From Kocuria rosea (lineage in GTDB: Bacteria > Actinomycetota > Actinomycetes > Actinomycetales > Micrococcaceae): a stretch of DNA of 64,000 nucleotides. The notes below the pieces were generated by a model, which saw only the letters and a list, made by a program, of their open reading frames with translations, had not been told where the DNA came from and did no database searches. This document shows positions 53,315 through 61,781 of this stretch, piece by piece. The DNA lies in NCBI RefSeq assembly GCF_006094695.1, contig NZ_CP035103.1:2294001-2358000 (forward strand), written 5' to 3'. The position numbers were made by a program, and so were the translations under genes. Within the stretch, counting starts at the first letter, position 1. Every line of letters begins with the position of its first letter.

Positions 53315-53887
53315 TCAGGCCGGGCCGGCGCCGAAGGAGCCGGCGCCGAAGGAGGTGCCCACGTGCGCGGCGCGCTGCCCGGCCACGCCGCGCACCACGC
53401 CGTCGTAGCCGGCGGCGCGGATGGCCCGCATCGCGTCCCGCTTCTCGGCGCCGGTCAGCCGGTCGACGTAGAGCCGCCCGTCCAGGTGGTCGGTCTCGTG
53501 CTGCAGGCAGCGCGCCAGCAGGCCGGTGCCCTCGACGGTCACGGGGGCGCCGTGCTGGTCGAGGCCGGTGACCCGGGCCCAGTTCCGGCGCGGGGTGTCG
53601 TAGGCCAGGCCCGGGACGGAGAGACAGCCCTCGCCGCCCTCCTGGGGCTCCTCGCCCACCTCCAGGACCGGGTTGACCACGTGTCCCGCGCCGCCCTCGA
53701 CCGCCCAGGTGAACAGCCGCACGCTGACGCCCACCTGGGGCGCGGCGAGGCCGACGCCGCCGACGTCCAGCATCGTCTCGTGCATGTCGGCGACGAGCCG
53801 GCGCAGGGCGTCGTCGAAGGCCGTGACCTCCTCCGCGCGCGTGCGCAGGACGGGATCACCGATGGTGCGGATGGGCAGGACGGACAT
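53315..53887 (-). CDS. def: Peptide deformylase
   Basis: Removes N-formyl groups from new proteins. The 190-residue protein has all three metal motifs: GGVGLAAPQVG, EGCLSVPG and QHETDHLDG. The C-terminus ends in a direct repeat GAGSFGAGPA outside the catalytic fold. The ATG is at 53887. It is the first gene of the def-fmt-rsmB-rpe series on the minus strand. Confidence 0.97.
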   Translation of the reverse strand: MSVLPIRTIGDPVLRTRAEEVTAFDDALRRLVADMHETMLDVGGVGLAAPQVGVSVRLFTWAVEGGAGHVVNPVLEVGEEPQEGGEGCLSVPGLAYDTPRRNWARVTGLDQHGAPVTVEGTGLLARCLQHETDHLDGRLYVDRLTGAEKRDAMRAIRAAGYDGVVRGVAGQRAAHVGTSFGAGSFGAGPA

Positions 53888-53961
53888 GGCGGGACCTCGC
53901 TCTCGACCCGGCAAGTCTACGGGCCGCCCATCCCCCCGCGGGCACGCGGGGCGCTCCCGGC

Positions 53962-54816
53962 CTACGCCTGCTCGCGCAGCGGCGGGGGCGGCACGGGGCG
54001 CAGGGCGGGGCCGGCCGCGGCGAGGGCCGTCTCCTGGGTCCACAGCCGGTGCAGGGCGCAGAACTTGTACCAGTGCTGCTCGAGCACCGCCGGGACGGCC
54101 TGCACGGGCACGACCTCCGTCTCGCCGACCGCCACGCCCAGCAGCAGGTCCGCGCCGCCGTACGCCCACGGCTCCCAGGTGCCGGCGTCCGCGTCCACGA
54201 GGGACTCCTCCGCCTTGAGCCCGGCCACGAGCTGGGTCACGACCTTGGGGTCCAGGGACTTCACGCGCCCGTCCCGGTCCGTGCCCTTCGTCTTGTAGTC
54301 GATCAGGCACACCTTGCCCGCGATCCGGGCCACGAGGTCGAGGGTCCCCGCGTAGCCCACGGTGGAGTTCCACACCGTGACCTCCACCGCCAGCGGCTCC
54401 GGGGCGTAGAGGTCCCACCACTCGTCGAAGCGCGAGGCGAAGCGCTCCTCGCCGTGCTCGGCCAGCGCGGCCCGCGCCTCCGCGGCCCGGTGGGGCCGGC
54501 CGAGGGCCCGCAGGGCGATCTGCTCGGCGTAGGTGTGCACGCGGTCCCCGCGCGCGGCGGCCTCGTCGCGGTGCCGCTCGGCGGCCTTGGCCGCGTCGCG
54601 CACCACGGCGCGCAGCTGGGCCGGCGAGCCCAGGGCCGCGCGCAGCCGGTCGTCCCGCACGGCGGCCTGCGCGGCGGAGTAGCCGTACCACCCGTCCAGG
54701 TCCGTGGCGGCCCGGGAGAGGACCGTGGTGATGGAGGGGACGGTCGCCTGGTCCGCCACGGACCTCGCGTACATCCGCCCGTACTCGGTCTGTTCCGCCA
54801 GCCTGGGCTGTGTCAC
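53962..54816 (-). CDS. RecB-like PD-(D/E)XK nuclease-domain protein
   Basis: A 284-residue protein with the nuclease signature VGYAGTLDLVARIAGKVCLIDYKTKG, in which the Asp (GTLD) and DYK motif form the metal site, and an N-terminal helical region (ERHRDEAAARGDRVHTYAEQIA) resembling RecB/AddB or Cas4-type nucleases. It probably binds or cuts DNA, but a nuclease relic is also possible. Not part of any CRISPR locus here. The GTG at 54816 is chosen; the ribosome site is weak. It is downstream of three tRNA genes after a terminator. Confidence 0.7.
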   Translation of the reverse strand: MTQPRLAEQTEYGRMYARSVADQATVPSITTVLSRAATDLDGWYGYSAAQAAVRDDRLRAALGSPAQLRAVVRDAAKAAERHRDEAAARGDRVHTYAEQIALRALGRPHRAAEARAALAEHGEERFASRFDEWWDLYAPEPLAVEVTVWNSTVGYAGTLDLVARIAGKVCLIDYKTKGTDRDGRVKSLDPKVVTQLVAGLKAEESLVDADAGTWEPWAYGGADLLLGVAVGETEVVPVQAVPAVLEQHWYKFCALHRLWTQETALAAAGPALRPVPPPPLREQA

Positions 54817-54945
54817 GCTGCTCGTCGCCTCTCCCTCGCCTCGCCCCGGGGCCCGGGGCGGTCCCGGTGCTCCGGGTCCTGCCCCGCAGGCTACCGACCG
54901 CCTCGGACACGGGGCCCGGCGGGCGGTGCCGTGTCCGGGCACGAC

Positions 54946-54976
54946 GAAGGCCCCGGCTCGTGGAGCCGGGGCCTTC
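54946..54976 (-). terminator. Terminator after tRNA-Val(GAC)
   Basis: A 13-bp stem GAAGGCCCCGGCT and complement with a 5-base loop, just past the 3' end of the tRNA on the minus strand. Confidence 0.8.
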
Positions 54977-54980
54977 CAGG

Positions 54981-55055
54981 TGGTGCGCGATACTGGGATC
55001 GAACCAGTGACCTCTTCCGTGTCAGGGAAGCGCGCTACCGCTGCGCCAATCGCGC
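54981..55055 (-). tRNA. tRNA-Val (GAC)
   Basis: A 75-base tRNA including encoded CCA. Acceptor GCGCGAT / ATCGCGC, anticodon loop CTGACAC between CTTCC and GGAAG, T-loop GTTCGATCC. It is the 3'-most of a minus-strand tRNA group. Confidence 0.96.
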
Positions 55056-55105
55056 TCGACCGGCGGTTCCCGAGGGAGACCGTCAAGCGTGGTGGGTGTG
55101 CACCG

Positions 55106-55176
55106 AGGTGGAGACGGGATTCGAACCCGCGTAGACGGCTTTGCAGGCCGCTGCCTAACCACTCGGCCACCCCACC
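55106..55176 (-). tRNA. tRNA-Cys (GCA)
   Basis: A 71-base tRNA without encoded CCA. Acceptor GGTGGGG / CTCCACC (one G-U pair), anticodon loop CTGCAAA between GCGGC and GCCGT, T-loop GTTCGAATC. Confidence 0.96.
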
Positions 55177-55236
55177 GGGACCTGGTCCTTGCGGACAGGG
55201 CCGTCGGTCACGACATCGTTCATGCCGATCACTGCG

Positions 55237-55309
55237 AGCGGACGACGGGAGTCGAACCCGCGACATCCACCATGGCAAGGTGGTGCTCTACCAGCTGAGC
55301 TACGTCCGC
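55237..55309 (-). tRNA. tRNA-Gly (GCC)
   Basis: A 73-base tRNA without encoded CCA. Acceptor GCGGACG / CGTCCGC, anticodon loop TTGCCAT between CCACC and GGTGG, T-loop GTTCGACTC. First of the three-tRNA minus-strand transcript; an extended -10 TGCTAGAGT (55358-55350) lies about 40 bases upstream. Confidence 0.96.
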
Positions 55310-55564
55310 ATGTCTTGCTTCGGTCGATCTCTCGATCTTCCGATCAGGAACTCTAGCACAACCGTTCCGGCGGTGTTCGCGCCGGTCCGGGGCGTGCAAA
55401 TTTCGACGGGATCGCTGTTCCGGGCGGCCTCGCAGCCGCTCCGTTCGCCGGAACCCGTCGGTGTTCCTGACAGGTGGAGACTTTACGGGACCTTTTTCCG
55501 AAACGCCAAATCCCCCGGGGAGCCGCGGCGCGGTGGGTGCCGGCGGCCCGTGCCCGCCCCCGAA

Positions 55565-55594
55565 TTGGCCCGCGGCCGGGATGTGGGTTATGGT
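55565..55594 (+). promoter_or_regulatory. Promoter of tRNA-Val(CAC)
   Basis: TTGGCC (55565-55570) and TATGGT (55589-55594) with an 18-base spacer, about 14 bases before the tRNA gene. Confidence 0.6.
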
Positions 55595-55607
55595 TTTCGA
55601 GCAGTGA

Positions 55608-55679
55608 GCGCGATTGGCGCAGTGGTAGCGCGCTTCGTTCACACCGAAGAGGTCACTGGTTCGAACCCAGTATCGCGCA
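55608..55679 (+). tRNA. tRNA-Val (CAC)
   Basis: A 72-base tRNA without encoded CCA. Acceptor GCGCGAT / ATCGCGC, anticodon loop TTCACAC between CTTCG and CGAAG, T-loop GTTCGAACC. Nearly the same sequence as the tRNA-Val(GAC) 550 bases away on the other strand. Confidence 0.96.
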
Positions 55680-55690
55680 CGAGCAGTGCA

Positions 55691-55728
55691 CAGAGGGCCC
55701 CGGCTGGAATTCCAGCCGGGGCCCTCTG
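55691..55728. terminator. Terminator between tRNA-Val(CAC) and zapE
   Basis: A 38-base perfect palindrome centred on GGAATTCC between converging transcripts. Confidence 0.85.
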
Positions 55729-55803
55729 TCGTCGTCGGTGCGCCCTGACGACGCGCGGGCCCGTCCCTCCGGGCGCCGCGGCGCCCGGAGGGGGTGCGGG
55801 CGC

Positions 55804-56865
55804 TCAGACCGCGGAGACGTCCCCGAGGATGCCCTCGCGGGCCAGCGCCGTGAGGCGGGAGACGGCGCGGAAGTACTTCTTCTGGTAGCCGCCGGCCATC
55901 ATCTCGGCCGTGAAGACCTCGTCGAAGGGCCGGCCGGAGGCGATGATCGGCAGGTTCTTGTCGTAGAGCCGGTCCGCCAGCACCACGAAGCGCAGGGCGA
56001 CGGCCTGCTGCTCGATGGTGTGCACGTCGCGCCAGACCACGGCGTCGATCCCCTCGAGGAGCTTGCGGTACCGGGAGGGGTGCACGCTCGCGAGGTGCTC
56101 CACGAGGTCGGCGAACCGGTCGGCGGCCACGACGCGGCCCGGGAAGTGCTCCTCCACGGCCCGGTCGAGCTCGCCGTCGGACAGCGGCGCCGGGGCCTGC
56201 GGCAGGCCCCGGTGGCGGAAGTCCTCGCCGTCGATGCGCAGCACCTCGAACTGGTCGGCCAGCACCTGGATCTCCCGCTGGAAGTCCTGCGCGGCGAAGC
56301 GGCCCTCGCCGAGCGATCCGGGCAGGGTGTTGGACGTCGCCGCGATCCGCACGCCGGAGTCGGCGAGCTCGCGCATCAGCCGGGACATGAGGACCGTGTC
56401 CCCGGGGTCGTCGAGCTCGAACTCGTCGATGCACACGAGGCTGTAGGCGCTCAGGGCGTCGACGGCCTTGCGGAAGGTCAGGGCCCCCACGAGGTTGGTG
56501 TACTCCACGAAGGTGCCGAACGCCTTGGGACCGGGGACCGCGTGCCACAGGGACGCGAGCAGGTGGGTCTTGCCCACCCCGAAGCCGCCGTCGAGGTAGA
56601 TCCCCGTCCGGACCTCGTCCTTGCGGGGGCCCCCGCCGAAGAGCTTCGTGAAGAACCCGCCGCCGGAGCCGGTCGAGCGGTTGACGGACTCCGCGAACTT
56701 CCGCAGTTCCCGCACCGCCTCCGCCTGGGACGGCTGCTGCGGGTCGGGGCGGTAGGTGTCGAACGAGACCTCCCCGAAGCGCTCCGAGGGCCGGAACGCC
56801 GACAGCAGTTCGTCGGCCGACACCTGGGGGCGCCGCTCGGTGAGGTGTTCGATCTGGATGCTCAC
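55804..56865 (-). CDS. zapE: ZapE/AFG1-type ATPase
   Basis: A 353-residue P-loop ATPase of the AFG1/ZapE family, linked in other bacteria to cell division (Z-ring) and membrane protein quality control. Walker A is [16 protein letters not shown], Walker [12 protein letters not shown], sensor region [17 protein letters not shown], and the C-terminal segment [20 protein letters not shown] completes the fold. The GTG at 56865 follows GAGGT. Target protein in this organism unknown. Confidence 0.93.
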   Translation of the reverse strand: MSIQIEHLTERRPQVSADELLSAFRPSERFGEVSFDTYRPDPQQPSQAEAVRELRKFAESVNRSTGSGGGFFTKLFGGGPRKDEVRTGIYLDGGFGVGKTHLLASLWHAVPGPKAFGTFVEYTNLVGALTFRKAVDALSAYSLVCIDEFELDDPGDTVLMSRLMRELADSGVRIAATSNTLPGSLGEGRFAAQDFQREIQVLADQFEVLRIDGEDFRHRGLPQAPAPLSDGELDRAVEEHFPGRVVAADRFADLVEHLASVHPSRYRKLLEGIDAVVWRDVHTIEQQAVALRFVVLADRLYDKNLPIIASGRPFDEVFTAEMMAGGYQKKYFRAVSRLTALAREGILGDVSAV

Positions 56866-57079
56866 TTGGGAGACCTCTCTGTCCGCCGCGCCCGGCGGTT
56901 CGCTGGTTCGGCGCGCCGAGCGGCGCACGCGCGTGCTCCGGCGATTTTACCGGCTCCCCGTCGCCCGGGACGCGCCCGCCGCGTCATCAGGGCGGCGGCA
57001 CCGCCGCGACGGGGTCGCGGCAGGGCCGGGCCGGGGCCCCGGCGGCTCCCCGGCGGGGGCGGTCCGCCGCCGGGACCAC

Positions 57080-57085
57080 TACCCT
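57080..57085 (+). promoter_or_regulatory. Candidate -10 of sseA-sufE
   Basis: TACCCT about 60 bases before the sseA start; no good -35 is visible. Confidence 0.35.
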
Positions 57086-57145
57086 GGAGGGGAAGCCGGT
57101 CCGCGAGGACCCGTTCCCCTGATCCCCACCCCGGAAGGAGTCCCC

Positions 57146-58054
57146 ATGGGCGTTGCCGTGGAGAACAACGAAGAATTCGCGCAGTACGCGCACCCCGAAC
57201 GACTCGTGTCCACCCAGTGGGTCGCCGAGCACCGGGACGACCCCGGGGTCGTCGTGGTCGAGTCGGACGAGGACGTCCTGCTCTACGAGACCGGCCACGT
57301 GCCCGGCGCCGTGAAGATCGACTGGCACACCGACCTGAACCGTCCCGACACCCGGGACTACGTCGACGCCGCGGAGTTCGCCGAGCTCATGGCGCGCAAG
57401 GGCATCTCCCGCGACACCACGATCGTGGTCTACGGGGACAAGTCCAACTGGTGGGCCGCCTACGCGCTGTGGGTGTTCGAGCTGTTCGGCCACCCGGACG
57501 TGCGGCTCATGAACGGCGGGCGGGACAAGTGGGTCGCCGAGGGCCGTGAGCTGTCCACGGAGAAGGTCGTGCCCGAGCGCGCCGACTACCCCGTGGTCGA
57601 GCGCGACGACGCCCCGATCCGCGCCTTCCAAGAGGACGTGCTGGCCCACCTGGGCGAGCAGCCGCTGATCGACGTCCGGTCCCTGCCGGAGTACACGGGC
57701 GAGCGCACGCACATGCCCGAGTACCCCCAGGAGGGCACGCTGCGCGGCGGGCACATCCCGACCGCGGCGTCCGTGCCGTGGGCGCGGGCCGCCGCCGAGG
57801 ACGCCACGTTCCGCTCGCGCGAGGAGCTCGAGGCGATCTACCGCGACGAGGTCGGACTCTCCCCCGACGACGACATCATCGCGTACTGCCGCATCGGCGA
57901 GCGCTCCAGCCACACGTGGTTCGTGCTCAAGCACCTGCTGGGCTACGACAGGGTACGCAACTACGACGGCTCCTGGACCGAGTGGGGCAACTCCGTGCGC
58001 GTGCCGATCGTCCGCGGCGAGGAGCCCGGCGAGGTCCCGGGGTCGGCCCGATGA
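57146..58054 (+). CDS. sseA: Sulfurtransferase (rhodanese/mercaptopyruvate type)
   Basis: A 302-residue two-domain rhodanese. The N-terminal domain is inactive (no Cys in its loop) and the C-terminal domain carries Cys248 in [14 protein letters not shown]. It transfers sulfur from thiosulfate or mercaptopyruvate. The ATG at 57146 follows GGAAGGAG. sufE overlaps its end (ATGA), which hints that the two move sulfur together. Confidence 0.94.
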   Translation: MGVAVENNEEFAQYAHPERLVSTQWVAEHRDDPGVVVVESDEDVLLYETGHVPGAVKIDWHTDLNRPDTRDYVDAAEFAELMARKGISRDTTIVVYGDKSNWWAAYALWVFELFGHPDVRLMNGGRDKWVAEGRELSTEKVVPERADYPVVERDDAPIRAFQEDVLAHLGEQPLIDVRSLPEYTGERTHMPEYPQEGTLRGGHIPTAASVPWARAAAEDATFRSREELEAIYRDEVGLSPDDDIIAYCRIGERSSHTWFVLKHLLGYDRVRNYDGSWTEWGNSVRVPIVRGEEPGEVPGSAR

Positions 58055-58506
58055 GCGGGGCCCTGCCCGCCCAGCTCGAGGAGCTCGTCGCGGACTTCAC
58101 GGCCGTGCCGCAGGAGGACAAGCTCGAGCTGCTGCTCGACTTCTCCCGCTCCCTGCCGGCGCTGCCGGACCGCCTGGGCGAGCACCCGGAGGAGCTCGAG
58201 CAGGTGGTCGAGTGCCAGTCGCCGCTGTTCCTGACCGTCGAGTGGGAGGAGGGCGCCGTCCCCGGCCCCGGCGCCCCGGTGCGGCTGTTCTTCTCCGCCC
58301 CGGCGGAGGCCCCGACCACCCGCGGCTTCGCCTCGATCCTGCACGAGGGCCTCGACGGGCTCCCGGCCCAGCAGGTCCTGGACGTCCCCGACGACCTGCC
58401 GGAGCGCTTCGGGCTCACCCAGCTGGTCTCGCCCCTGCGGATGCGCGGGATGTCCGCGATGCTGGCCCGGATCAAGCGGCGCGTCCGCGAGCTCCAGGAC
58501 GCCTGA
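58051..58506 (+). CDS. sufE: SufE-family sulfur acceptor protein
   Basis: A 151-residue protein that accepts persulfide from a cysteine desulfurase and passes it to the SufBCD scaffold for iron-sulfur assembly. Cys55 lies in the conserved [10 protein letters not shown]; the helix HPEELEQV precedes it and [16 protein letters not shown] is the C-terminal signature. ATG at 58051, coupled to sseA. No SUF genes are in this window. Confidence 0.94.
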   Translation: MSGALPAQLEELVADFTAVPQEDKLELLLDFSRSLPALPDRLGEHPEELEQVVECQSPLFLTVEWEEGAVPGPGAPVRLFFSAPAEAPTTRGFASILHEGLDGLPAQQVLDVPDDLPERFGLTQLVSPLRMRGMSAMLARIKRRVRELQDA

Positions 58507-58523
58507 GGCCCCGGGGCACCGGC

Positions 58524-59015
58524 ATGGCGAAGGCGTCCCGCGGTGCGGGCCCCACCGCAGCCGTCGCGCTCCTGGCGCGGGAGCGCGTGGCCTTCACCGT
58601 GCACGAGTACGCCCACGACCCTGCGGCCGCGTCCTACGGGCTGGAGGCCGCCGCCGCGCTGGGGCGCGACCCGGACCAGGTGTTCAAGACGCTGCTGGTC
58701 GTGCACGAGCGGGACTGGGCGGTCGCGGTGCTGCCCGTCTCCGCGCGGCTGTCCCTGCGCGCGGCCGCGGCCGCCCTGGGCTGGAAGCGGGCCGCCCTGG
58801 CCGAGCCCCGGCTCGCGGAGCGGCGCACCGGCTACGTGGTGGGCGGGATCTCGCCCCTCGGGCAGAAGACACCCTCCCCCACCCTGCTCGACGACTCCGC
58901 GGAGGCATGGCCCACGGTCCTCGTCTCCGGCGGGCGGCGCGGGCTCGACGTCGAGCTGCCCCCGGCCGAGCTGCTGCGGCTCACGGGCGGGCGCACCGCC
59001 GCGCTGCGCTCCTGA
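58524..59015 (+). CDS. ybaK: Cys-tRNA(Pro)/Cys-tRNA(Cys) deacylase
   Basis: A 163-residue editing enzyme that clears mischarged Cys-tRNA(Pro). Conserved YbaK features are VHEYAHDPAAASYGLEAAAALG, the catalytic lysine in VFKTLLVVH, and the substrate glycines GGISPLGQKTPSPTLLDD. The ATG at 58524, 17 bases past sufE, has only GGGG as a weak ribosome site. Confidence 0.93.
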   Translation: MAKASRGAGPTAAVALLARERVAFTVHEYAHDPAAASYGLEAAAALGRDPDQVFKTLLVVHERDWAVAVLPVSARLSLRAAAAALGWKRAALAEPRLAERRTGYVVGGISPLGQKTPSPTLLDDSAEAWPTVLVSGGRRGLDVELPPAELLRLTGGRTAALRS

Positions 59016-59040
59016 CCCGCGCCGCGGTCCGGACCGGACC

Positions 59041-60354
59041 TCAGCTCCGCTGCGCGCGCACGGGCCCGAGGGTCCTGGCGTCCTGGGCCAGCCGGGCGGG
59101 CAGCCAGCGCCGCACGGCGTCCTCCCAGCGCTGCGGGTCCACGTTCCACTCCTTGGTGTGCCGGGCGCGGGCGAAGGGCACGAACTCCACGAGCCGGTTG
59201 AGCTCCGCGAGCCGGCGGGAGCTGGCGGCCGGGACGAACTCGTCGTCCACGGAGTGCAGCACCAGGGTGGGCGTGCGCAGGTGCTCGGACCGGGAGAGCC
59301 AGTCGAGGGCCTGGAGGTCCACCGGAGCGGCGAGACCGGTCAGCATCCGCCCCGCCGGGTGGGAGATCAGGTTCGTGGCCAGCCGGCCGATCCCCGAGGG
59401 GATCCGGCGGGAGCGGGAGTGGTGGGCGATCAGCTCGAACCAGTCGACCACCGGGCCGGTGAGCACGAGGGCCGCGATGTCGTCCCGGTAGAAGGACAGG
59501 TCAGCCGTCTGCAGCGAGATCGCCCCGCCCATGGACCAGCCGAAGAGCACGATCTGGGTGGCGCCGCGGGATTTCGCGTAGCTGATCGCCGTCTGCACGT
59601 CCTTCCACTCCGTGAAGCCCAGCCCGTACCGGAAGTCGTGCGTGGGCGGCGCCTCCCGGTCGTTGCGGTAGGAGATCAGCAGGGAGGTCAGCCCGAGCTC
59701 CCGCGCCACCGGCACGGCACGGACCGTCTCCATCCGGTTGGCGCCGCGCCCGTGCACCATGATCGCCCACGGACCCGGGAGCACCCGGGGCCGCTCACCC
59801 TCCGGGGTCGGCCCGCCCTCCGCGGGGACCACCCAGCAGGGCGCCGGCCCGACCTCGATCGGAATCTCCACCTCCTCGAACGGCAGGCCCGCCGCCCCGG
59901 GGTCCGGGTAGACCGTCCCGGACCAGAAGCCGCGGGTCGCCCGGGAGAGGTCCCCCGAGTAGACCTCCTCGACCACCCGGGTCACGGTGCCCTCCCGGGG
60001 GGAGTAGGAGCGGATGGCGCCGATCCGGGCGTGACCGCGGCCCGCGTCGAAGCGCAGGCTGTAGGTCCCCGCCACGGTGGTGTCCACCGTGGCGGGGAGC
60101 CGCACGAGAGTCGTCGCGGACGGGTCGCCGTCCTCGCCGGTACGGGTGACGCCGAGGATCTGCAGGTCCTCGGAGCGGTACTTCGGCGGGACCACCACCT
60201 GCCGCGCGAAGTAGGCGGCCGCCGCGCTCGAGAGCCCGAAGGACAGGGACGCCGCCCCCACCGTGACGGCCGCGCCCACCACGGCGCCGCGCGCCCACTG
60301 CGTCGCGGACTGGGGCTCGGGGGCGGCGGGGACCGGCAGGGGGCGACGGGGCAT
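59041..60354 (-). CDS. Alpha/beta-hydrolase with N-terminal membrane anchor
   Basis: A 437-residue serine hydrolase. After a hydrophobic anchor (AVVGAAVTVGAASLSFGLSSA, residues 24-44), a domain of about 150 residues with no recognised fold precedes the hydrolase. The hydrolase has IMVHGRGANR (oxyanion), the nucleophile elbow FGWSMGGAIS with the catalytic serine, the acid in HSVDDEFVP, and the histidine in RHTKEWNVD. Substrate unknown (peptide or ester). It converges on ybaK. Confidence 0.85.
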   Translation of the reverse strand: MPRRPLPVPAAPEPQSATQWARGAVVGAAVTVGAASLSFGLSSAAAAYFARQVVVPPKYRSEDLQILGVTRTGEDGDPSATTLVRLPATVDTTVAGTYSLRFDAGRGHARIGAIRSYSPREGTVTRVVEEVYSGDLSRATRGFWSGTVYPDPGAAGLPFEEVEIPIEVGPAPCWVVPAEGGPTPEGERPRVLPGPWAIMVHGRGANRMETVRAVPVARELGLTSLLISYRNDREAPPTHDFRYGLGFTEWKDVQTAISYAKSRGATQIVLFGWSMGGAISLQTADLSFYRDDIAALVLTGPVVDWFELIAHHSRSRRIPSGIGRLATNLISHPAGRMLTGLAAPVDLQALDWLSRSEHLRTPTLVLHSVDDEFVPAASSRRLAELNRLVEFVPFARARHTKEWNVDPQRWEDAVRRWLPARLAQDARTLGPVRAQRS

Positions 60355-60522
60355 GCCCCCCAGTCTTCCACGCAGCCCGGGCATAACCGGGAGGGACGCG
60401 TCGTTGTGCTGGCCGGGCGGTCCGCGCCCCGCAGGCCCCGCGCCGCCCCGTGCGGACCGCCGGGCGGGCCCCGTGCGGGGACCGCCGCCCGGAGCACCGA
60501 CCACATCCCGGAGGATCACACC

Positions 60523-60957
60523 ATGAGCGAGACCACCAGGCACGGCGAACGCCCCGACGCCACCGGACGGACCGAGGAGGACTGGCGCTCCATCCTGTCC
60601 CCGGAGGAGTACCACGTGCTGCGCGAGGCGGGCACGGAGCGGCCCTTCACCGGCGAGTACTGGGAGACGAAGGCCGAGGGCGTCTACGAGTGCCGCGCGT
60701 GCGGGGCGGAGCTCTTCCGCTCCGACACCAAGTTCGACGCGCACTGCGGCTGGCCCTCCTTCTACGCGCCGCTGGCCGAGGACCGGGTCCGCTACATCAA
60801 GGACACCGCCCTGGGCATGGAGCGGGTGGAGGTCCGGTGCGCCGCCTGCGACTCGCACATGGGCCACGTCTTCGGCGGCGAGGGCTTCCCGACCCCCACG
60901 GATCTCCGGTACTGCATCAACTCCGTCTCCGTCCGCCTCGTGCCCGCCGGCTCCTGA
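60523..60957 (+). CDS. msrB: Methionine-R-sulfoxide reductase B
   Basis: Repairs oxidised methionine in proteins. The 144-residue protein has two zinc CxxC pairs (CRACGAELF and CAACDSHMGHVF), the active Cys131 in RYCINSVSVRL, and the substrate segment HCGWPSFYAP. The ATG at 60523 follows GGAGGA. It stands alone here, without msrA. Confidence 0.97.
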   Translation: MSETTRHGERPDATGRTEEDWRSILSPEEYHVLREAGTERPFTGEYWETKAEGVYECRACGAELFRSDTKFDAHCGWPSFYAPLAEDRVRYIKDTALGMERVEVRCAACDSHMGHVFGGEGFPTPTDLRYCINSVSVRLVPAGS

Positions 60958-61048
60958 GCGGTCCCGCCCGGACGGGACCGGGGTGACCGGGACCACGCCG
61001 ATCGCGCGCTCGCGGCGTGGCACGAGGGGCCGGGACGCCCCGACGGCC

Positions 61049-61054
61049 TACCCT
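61049..61054 (+). promoter_or_regulatory. -10 box of leaderless DUF3000 gene
   Basis: TACCCT six bases before the GTG start at 61061, with no ribosome site. Confidence 0.55.
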
Positions 61055-61060
61055 TCCAGT

Positions 61061-61729
61061 GTGAGCGCGGTGAACGGCCTGACCGAGGTGTACCAGGACT
61101 TCCAGGACGCCCTCGAGCAGCTGCGCCGCACCGGCCACCGGGAGGGCGTCGAGCTCACGGCGATCCCGGCCCCGACGCACCTCGCGCCGTTCGCGGCCGC
61201 GGTGCGCGCCGAGGTGCGGCGACCGCCCGCACCGTCCCGCGCCCCGGCCCTCACGGCCGGCCCGGCAGCGGCGCAGGACGCCGGCGCGGCCGCCGTCCCG
61301 GACCGGGCGCCCGGCGCCCCGGAGGACGAGCTCGCCACGGGACGCTTCGTGCTCCTGCACGACCCGTCCGAGCCGACGGCGTGGGGCGGACCGTTCCGCA
61401 TCGTCACCTGGGCCCGCGCGGCCGCGAGCCGCGAGATCGGCTGCGACGACACGGCGGGCGCGAACGCGTGGACCTGGCTCCTCGAGGCCCTGGAACGCCA
61501 CCGGGCCGGATATTCTCGGGAGGGCGGCACCGCGTCCCGGGTCCTCGCCGAGGGCTTCGGTCTGCTCGGCGACCAGGAGGAGGGGGCCGACGTCGAGCTG
61601 CGGGCCTCCTGGACGCCCGACGGTTCCGACGTGGCACCGCACCTGGCGGCCTGGGCCGACACGGTCTGCACCTTCGCGGGCCTGCCGCCGTACCCCCGGG
61701 GCGTGACCGTGCTGCACCCGCGCCGCTGA
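61061..61729 (+). CDS. DUF3000 family protein
   Basis: A 222-residue actinobacterial protein of unknown function. The conserved core runs GPFRIVTWARAAASREIGCDD, WTWLLEALERHRAGY and VAPHLAAWADTVCTFAGLPPYPRGVTVL; an Ala/Pro-rich linker of about 45 residues separates an N-terminal helix. It is nearly always followed by an HRDC/RNase D gene, as here. The GTG start fits a leaderless message. Confidence 0.88.
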   Translation: MSAVNGLTEVYQDFQDALEQLRRTGHREGVELTAIPAPTHLAPFAAAVRAEVRRPPAPSRAPALTAGPAAAQDAGAAAVPDRAPGAPEDELATGRFVLLHDPSEPTAWGGPFRIVTWARAAASREIGCDDTAGANAWTWLLEALERHRAGYSREGGTASRVLAEGFGLLGDQEEGADVELRASWTPDGSDVAPHLAAWADTVCTFAGLPPYPRGVTVLHPRR

Positions 61730-61781
61730 CCACCGAACCGACCGCGCCCCGCCGGGGCCGACACAGAATCGAAGACGCTCC

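Noticed and set aside
53962..54816. RecB-like nuclease considered as Cas4
   Set aside because: No cas genes, repeats or Cas4-type cysteine cluster are present.
55310..55607. An additional small gene or attachment site between the divergent tRNA genes
   Set aside because: No ribosome site with a protein-like frame and no tRNA-end duplication typical of an integration site were found; it holds the tRNA promoters.
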